This document shows positions 7,383 to 10,622 of a stretch of 10,622 nt of DNA, one piece after another. A program made the position numbers and the translations under genes. The notes beneath the pieces were generated by a model that saw nothing but the letters and a program-made list of their open reading frames with translations, made no database searches and was not told where the DNA came from. Source of the DNA: Prevotellaceae bacterium (GTDB lineage Bacteria; Bacteroidota; Bacteroidia; Bacteroidales; UBA932); assembly GCA_031257655.1 (NCBI GenBank), contig JAIROF010000067.1:1-10622 (forward strand), written 5' to 3'. The first letter of the stretch is position 1. Each line of letters starts with the position of its first letter.

Positions 7383-8636
7383 CTACGCCCGGCTCAGCGC
7401 ACCCTCAATATCCGCCGCCAAGTCTTCGAAAGCCTCCAGCCCCACGGAAATCCGGATGAGGTTAGGCGCTATGCCTATCACCCGCTTCATTTCCGGCGAG
7501 AAGGTACCGTAGATGGTAGATTCGGGGTGTATGGCGAGCGACTTGTTGTCGAACAGGTTGGTGGCTCTGCGAATGATGGTCAGGCTATCCATGCACCTGT
7601 AGCAGGCCTCCTTGCTCTCCAGCGCGATGGTGAGCATGGCGCCCGGGTTGCCGGAAAAGAGGCGGTCGGCGAGCTTTTTGTAGGCAGAGGTTTCCAGCTT
7701 TGGGTAGCAGACCTTCACGATTTTTGGCTGCCGGGTGAGGTGCTGCGCCAGCTTCCATGCCGTTTCGGACATCTTTTCGTAGCGCAGCTGTAGCGTTTCC
7801 ATGCCGAGCGCCTGCAGGTAGGCGGTGTCGGGCGTCATGCACGCGCCCATGTTCCGCGCAATCTCCGATTTTAGCTTGAACATGAATTGCGACATCCCCT
7901 TGGGCTGCGGCGTCTTGGCCAGCTTGGGGCTATGCTGCCAGTCAAACGTTCCGTGGTCAACAATTACGCCGCCCGTGGTGGTGGCGCCGCCGGAGATGTA
8001 CTTGGTGGTCGATACCACCTCGAGGTCGATGCCGCAGGCCTTTGCCTCAAAGCCGCACCAGGGGATGATGGTGGTGTCGATGACCATGGGCACGTGCTTC
8101 GCCTGCATGATTTTGGCTATTTCCGGCAGGTTGGCGATTTCGAGGTGCGGGTTGGTAAGGATTTCGCAGAAGAAGGCGCAGGTATGCTGGTCGGCGGCGG
8201 CGGCCACCTCGTCGAGGTTGTCGGTGTTGACAAAGCGCACCTCCACGCCAAAGGCCGACAGGGTTGACTTCAGGAAGGCAAAGGTGTTGCCAAACAGGTG
8301 CGGGGAGGCAACGATGTTGCCTCCGGCGTAGGCTATCGTCATAAAGGTGTTGGCTATGGCGGCCATGCCCGACGCCACCGCCACCACGTTTTCGGCTCCG
8401 GAGGCGGCCTTCACCTTGTCCTCAAGCCCGGCCACGGTGGGGTTGGAGATGCGGGTGTAGGTGTGCAGCTCGTGCCGGTGCTGAAAAGCGGCGGCAATGC
8501 TTTCCGAATCGGGAAACTCAAAGGCGGCGTTCCGGTACACCGGAAGGGTGATGGCGCCGTGCGCGTCGGGCTTGGCAAACTTGCGGCCGACGATGCGCGT
8601 TGAAAAGCCGCTTAGCGGCGGTTGGTTCTGTTCCAT
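7383..8636 (-). CDS. Cys/Met-metabolism PLP enzyme, O-acetylhomoserine sulfhydrylase (MetY)-like
   Basis: A 417-residue fold-type I PLP enzyme of the trans-sulfuration family, cytosolic. Such enzymes typically replace the acetyl or succinyl group of an activated homoserine with sulfide to make homocysteine for methionine synthesis. Visible landmarks are YTRISNPT (60-67, phosphate-binding Tyr and Arg), SGMAAI (89-94, PLP phosphate), Asp187 in VIDTTI (pyridine nitrogen), Lys212 in STTKYISGG (Schiff base), ATNLFDNKSL then HPEST (358-374), and Arg395 in IRISVGLE (substrate carboxylate). At the position of the YGCT motif of methionine gamma-lyase it reads FGNT (115-118). The missing Tyr and Cys, with GGVIVDHGTFDW (222-233), favour a sulfhydrylase over a gamma-lyase or cystathionine lyase. 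Exact substrate is not proven. It starts 15 bases after the hemL stop, so the two are probably cotranscribed. No terminator was recognised after it. Confidence 0.88.
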   Translation of the reverse strand: MEQNQPPLSGFSTRIVGRKFAKPDAHGAITLPVYRNAAFEFPDSESIAAAFQHRHELHTYTRISNPTVAGLEDKVKAASGAENVVAVASGMAAIANTFMTIAYAGGNIVASPHLFGNTFAFLKSTLSAFGVEVRFVNTDNLDEVAAAADQHTCAFFCEILTNPHLEIANLPEIAKIMQAKHVPMVIDTTIIPWCGFEAKACGIDLEVVSTTKYISGGATTTGGVIVDHGTFDWQHSPKLAKTPQPKGMSQFMFKLKSEIARNMGACMTPDTAYLQALGMETLQLRYEKMSETAWKLAQHLTRQPKIVKVCYPKLETSAYKKLADRLFSGNPGAMLTIALESKEACYRCMDSLTIIRRATNLFDNKSLAIHPESTIYGTFSPEMKRVIGIAPNLIRISVGLEAFEDLAADIEGALSRA

Positions 8637-8651
8637 TGGCGTTTTTGGGCG

Positions 8652-9920
8652 TTACGAAAAATTTTTCACGAGGGAGATGAATCGGCTCAGCATCGGCTCG
8701 GTGTGCGCGCTCGACAGAAAGTTCGCCTCCATTGGCGAGGGCGAAAGGTAAACGCCGTTGGCCAGCATGTAGCGAAAAAAGCGGCCAAAGCTGTCGCGGT
8801 CGGCCTTTTGCGCCTCGGCAAACGTGCGCACCCGCTCACGGGTGAAGAAAAGCGTAAACATCGACCCCATCCGGTTCAGGCGAATGCCCTTGTCGGCGGC
8901 AACGCCGGCGAGCTCGGAGAAAAACCGGGAGGATTTTTCCTCCAGCTTGGCGTAGTATCCGCTCCGGTTGATGATTTGCAGCGTTTTTACCCCGGCGCTC
9001 ATCGCCACCGGGTTGCCGGAGAGCGTTCCGGCCTGGTACACGTCGCCGTCGGGCGCGAGCAGCGCCATGATGTCCTGTCGCCCTCCGAAGGCGGCGGCGG
9101 GGAATCCTCCGCCAAGGATTTTGCCCAGCGTGGTCAGGTCCGGCCGCACGCCGAGCAGCTGCTGCGCGCCGCCTGCCGAGAGGCGAAATCCGGTGATGAC
9201 CTCGTCCAAGATGAGCAGGGCGCCGAACTGCCTGGTTACCCGGCGCAGGTAGGGGATAAAATCGTCGTCCGGCGGCACCACGCCCATGTTGGCGGGCGCC
9301 GGCTCTACGATGACGGCGGCAATTTCCTCGCCTCTTTCCCGAAAGAGGCGGGCCACCGGCACCGCGTCGTTGAAGGGGAGGCTCACGGTGCAGGCCGTAA
9401 GCGCCTCGGGCACGCCCGCCGACGAGGCGCGGCTCAGGCCGGCCACCCCCGAGCCGGCCGAAACCAGCAGGTGGTCGGCGTGGCCGTGGTAGCAGCCGTC
9501 GAACTTTACGATGAGGTTGCGCCGCGTAAACCCCCGCGCCAGCCGCACGGCGCTCATCGCCGCCTCGGTGCCCGAGCTCACAAAGCGCACCCGCTCCATG
9601 CTGGGGACGTGCCGGTTGACTAACCGCGCCAGCGCCGTTTCCGGCAGCGAGGGGATGCCGTAGCTGGTGCCGTTGGACACGGCCTTCCGAATGGCCTGGT
9701 TGACCGACGGGTGCGAATGGCCGAGGATGAACACCCCCCACGACAGGCAAAAATCGGTAAACCGGTTTCCGTCAACGTCGGTCAGCGTGGCGCCTTTGGC
9801 CTTTCGGATAAAGAGCGGCTGCTCCCCAACGCTTTTTAGCGCCCTCACCGGGCTGTTTACGCCGCCGGGAATGTACCGGAGCGCTTCTCTGTAGGCCTTT
9901 GCGGCGTTTACTCGCTTCAT
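8652..9920 (-). CDS. hemL: Glutamate-1-semialdehyde 2,1-aminomutase
   Basis: It converts glutamate-1-semialdehyde, made by glutamyl-tRNA reductase (HemA), to 5-aminolevulinate, the first committed tetrapyrrole precursor of the C5 pathway for heme and related compounds. It is a cytosolic PLP enzyme. At 422 residues it is complete. Family motifs are IPGGVNSPVRA (17-27), WGVFILGHSHP (61-71), SSGTEAAMSAVRLAR (115-129), FDGCYHGHADHLLV (140-153), EPAPANMGVVPP (206-217), Asp239 in LDEVITGFR (238-246), the PLP lysine Lys267 in TTLGKILGGGFP (263-274), and QAGTLSGNP (296-304). The combination is diagnostic and separates it from ordinary class-III aminotransferases. The ATG at 9920 gives the normal N-terminus KRVNAAKAYREAL. 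It leads a two-gene unit with the MetY-like gene 15 bases downstream. No other heme gene is in the window. Confidence 0.96.
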   Translation of the reverse strand: MKRVNAAKAYREALRYIPGGVNSPVRALKSVGEQPLFIRKAKGATLTDVDGNRFTDFCLSWGVFILGHSHPSVNQAIRKAVSNGTSYGIPSLPETALARLVNRHVPSMERVRFVSSGTEAAMSAVRLARGFTRRNLIVKFDGCYHGHADHLLVSAGSGVAGLSRASSAGVPEALTACTVSLPFNDAVPVARLFRERGEEIAAVIVEPAPANMGVVPPDDDFIPYLRRVTRQFGALLILDEVITGFRLSAGGAQQLLGVRPDLTTLGKILGGGFPAAAFGGRQDIMALLAPDGDVYQAGTLSGNPVAMSAGVKTLQIINRSGYYAKLEEKSSRFFSELAGVAADKGIRLNRMGSMFTLFFTRERVRTFAEAQKADRDSFGRFFRYMLANGVYLSPSPMEANFLSSAHTEPMLSRFISLVKNFS

Positions 9921-9942
9921 GATAAATAATGCTATGCTGTGA

Positions 9943-9970
9943 AAATTCTAAACTCAACTTTTTTTTCAAA
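9943..9970 (-). promoter_or_regulatory. Weak promoter candidate for hemL
   Basis: On the minus strand, TTTG (9967-9970) and TAGAATTT (9943-9950) resemble the Bacteroides -33 and -7 boxes. The spacer is 16 bases rather than 19-21 and the -7 box has a mismatch in its TTTG half. The spacer is A-rich. It is placed correctly, about 25 bases before the hemL ATG, but the match is poor. Confidence 0.2.
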
Positions 9971-10025
9971 AGCTGCTTTGATTTGTTAAATATAAATGCT
10001 TTGCAGCGGGGCTGTTTTTTGTAAA

Positions 10026-10072
10026 GGGAGCTTCTAAAAACCCAAAAATCAGCGATTTTGCGTTGTGCCAAT
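10026..10072. repeat. Dispersed repeat related to the ends of the 6321-6453 element
   Basis: GGGAGCTTCTAAAAACCC (10026-10043) matches the right terminal repeat of the small element (6436-6453, inverted) at 15 of 18 positions. The similarity continues loosely inwards (CAAA, GCG, TGCG, GCCAT). Read on the minus strand, both copies encode a similar short peptide: MAQRKIADFWVFRSSL here and MAHSAELWVCRGSL at 6412-6453. A small stem (AAAATC/GATTTT, about 10045-10059) lies inside this copy. Confidence 0.5.
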
Positions 10073-10097
10073 GCGGTTAGGCCTCACCCCAGCCGGG

Positions 10098-10196
10098 CGG
10101 CGTAGCGTCCACGCACATCGGGCGGACAAAACTGCGACGCCCTGTCGCAGTTTTTTATCTTCATGATAATCAAGCTCGATCGTCCACGCTACGCCG
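10098..10196. repeat. Inverted repeat flanking a yhcG relic
   Basis: CGGCGTAGCGTCCACG (10098-10113) and the inverted CGTCCACGCTACGCCG (10181-10196) pair at 14 of 16 positions, enclosing 67 bases that include the 51-bp yhcG-like relic. The arms share GCGTAGCG with the 48-bp repeat family, which begins 11 bases further right at 10208. Confidence 0.5.
10127..10177 (-). pseudogene. Short relic of a YhcG/DUF1016 gene
   Basis: The minus strand encodes ELDYHEDKKLRQGVAVL, which aligns without gaps to ELYYAEDEKLPQAVAVL in the longer gene fragment to the right (10571-10621): 12 of 17 residues and 40 of 51 bases agree. The similarity stops at both edges, so this is a fragment of a second, diverged copy rather than a gene. 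Its palindromic core (AAAACTGCGAC/GTCGCAGTTTT) imitates a terminator but is explained by the coding ancestry, since the same palindrome occurs in the longer copy. Confidence 0.7.
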
Positions 10197-10207
10197 AGCG
10201 GGTATAA

Positions 10208-10255
10208 CCGAGTGCAGCGCGCTCACGAACACCAAAAACAAGCACGAGTGAGTAA
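10208..10255. repeat. Third copy of the 48-bp repeat unit
   Basis: It matches the unit at 244-291 at 45 of 48 positions and has the same orientation, nearly 10 kb away. It overlaps the 3' end of the broken yhcG frame and supplies its final codons (LLTRACFWCS) and stop. Confidence 0.85.
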
Positions 10256-10622
10256 ATTAGGGGAACCTCTAATCTTTTCGACCAAGCGTCTTTCCAATTC
10301 ACGCGCTTTTACAGGCTGCGTAATGCCGATAAATTCAAGATTGTAGGTGCTTTTAAGCATTTCCTCTGCTTGTTCCTGCAAATGTTCGGGTAAAGCCCTG
10401 TCAAAGTTGTGATGCTTGGTCAACAGCTTAGCATTTTTATAGGTGTCTGCCTTAATAAAATTCAACAGGACATCGCGTGTCCAACCCATTTCGGCGGCAG
10501 CCTCAACGTAGAAACGAGCTTCATCTTGATTTTTTATTTTGCTCAGAATCAGCCGGTGGTGTCCCCATGGCAAAACTGCCACAGCTTGTGGCAGTTTTTC
10601 ATCTTCGGCATAGTAAAGCTCG
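10223..10622 (-). CDS. YhcG-like protein, DUF1016 N-terminal domain; open at the window edge and 3'-truncated
   Basis: The frame enters from beyond 10622 (ELYYAEDEKLPQ at the edge) and has no stop until 10223. AVLPWGHHRLILSKIK, then ARFYVEAAAEMGWTRDVLL and HNFDRALPEHL, then LERRLVEKI are typical of the DUF1016 N-terminal domain of YhcG-like proteins, which normally continue into a C-terminal PD-(D/E)XK nuclease domain. Here the homology ends after LVEKI (codon 10271-10273), exactly at a GGGAACCTCT motif (10261-10270). Fifteen unrelated codons follow, the last ten from a 48-bp repeat. The nuclease domain is therefore missing, so the product is probably non-functional as an enzyme. GTG 10582 could be mistaken for a start, but it lies within the domain. 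Relatives have been linked to genome-defence and restriction neighbourhoods; the left flank here shows none. Confidence 0.82.
   Translation of the reverse strand, partial: ELYYAEDEKLPQAVAVLPWGHHRLILSKIKNQDEARFYVEAAAEMGWTRDVLLNFIKADTYKNAKLLTKHHNFDRALPEHLQEQAEEMLKSTYNLEFIGITQPVKARELERRLVEKIRGSPNLLTRACFWCS
10261..10270. repeat. GGGAACCTCT motif at the yhcG break point
   Basis: These ten bases are identical to the outer end of the small element at 6444-6453 (inverted). They stand exactly between the last codon with DUF1016 similarity and the sequence leading into the 48-bp repeat. A likely element junction, by inference. Confidence 0.45.

Noticed and set aside
7314..9623. Long plus-strand frames opposite the MetY-like gene and hemL (for example 8622-9623)
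   Set aside because: They are antisense shadows of GC-rich genes with strong, diagnostic protein motifs on the minus strand.
9772..10071. 99-residue minus-strand frame overlapping the start of hemL
   Set aside because: It runs out of frame through the hemL N-terminus and begins in the dispersed repeat. No family similarity beyond the repeat peptide MAQRKIADFWVFRSSL.
10128..10156. Terminator-like hairpin AAAACTGCGAC/GTCGCAGTTTT followed by Ts on the plus strand
   Set aside because: No plus-strand gene precedes it, and the same palindrome occurs at 10572-10599 within yhcG coding sequence (KLPQAVAVL). It is a by-product of coding ancestry.

Overview
The window reads as chromosomal DNA of a Bacteroidota member, most likely Bacteroidales. 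The evidence is a SusC/SusD pair, A/T-rich leaders without Shine-Dalgarno sequences in front of susC and susD, and a good Bacteroides-type promoter (-7 TAnnTTTG) in front of a toxin-antitoxin operon. The large genes are moderately GC-rich. They sit among AT-rich spacers full of repeats and decayed gene pieces, which suggests an accessory, repeat-riddled genome. Species cannot be judged from this.

Layout: 1-291 is a long imperfect inverted repeat followed by two tandem 48-bp repeat units. 292-1001 is an AT-rich spacer with no convincing gene. 1002-6026 (+) is a two-gene outer-membrane uptake operon: a TonB-dependent SusC-like channel and its SusD-like surface lipoprotein. No glycosidase, peptidase, sensor or sigma/anti-sigma gene adjoins it inside the window, so the substrate is unknown. 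6027-6452 is repeat-rich: a 20-bp-arm hairpin and a small MITE-like element whose ends carry a GGGAACCTCT-type motif. 6453-6979 (-) is a type II toxin-antitoxin operon (ribbon-helix-helix-type antitoxin first, RelE/ParE-type toxin second) with a promoter at 7004-7034. 7057-7247 (-) is a frameshifted, truncated HigA-type antitoxin remnant. 7383-9920 (-) is a tight two-gene unit: hemL (tetrapyrrole synthesis), then a Cys/Met-metabolism PLP enzyme resembling O-acetylhomoserine sulfhydrylase. 9921-10256 is another repeat patch that includes a 51-bp relic of a YhcG/DUF1016 gene. From 10223 to the window end (-) is the truncated front half of a YhcG/DUF1016 gene, cut off at a GGGAACCTCT motif and capped by a third 48-bp repeat unit.

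Functionally, the intact genes are an import pair, two housekeeping biosynthetic enzymes and one toxin-antitoxin module. The most unusual content is the repeat system. One 48-bp family occurs at both ends of the window and supplies the same C-terminal tail to two reverse-strand reading frames. A second motif family abuts the 3' ends of susD, the toxin gene and the broken yhcG. I see no clearly new multi-gene defence or metabolic system, and do not claim one.
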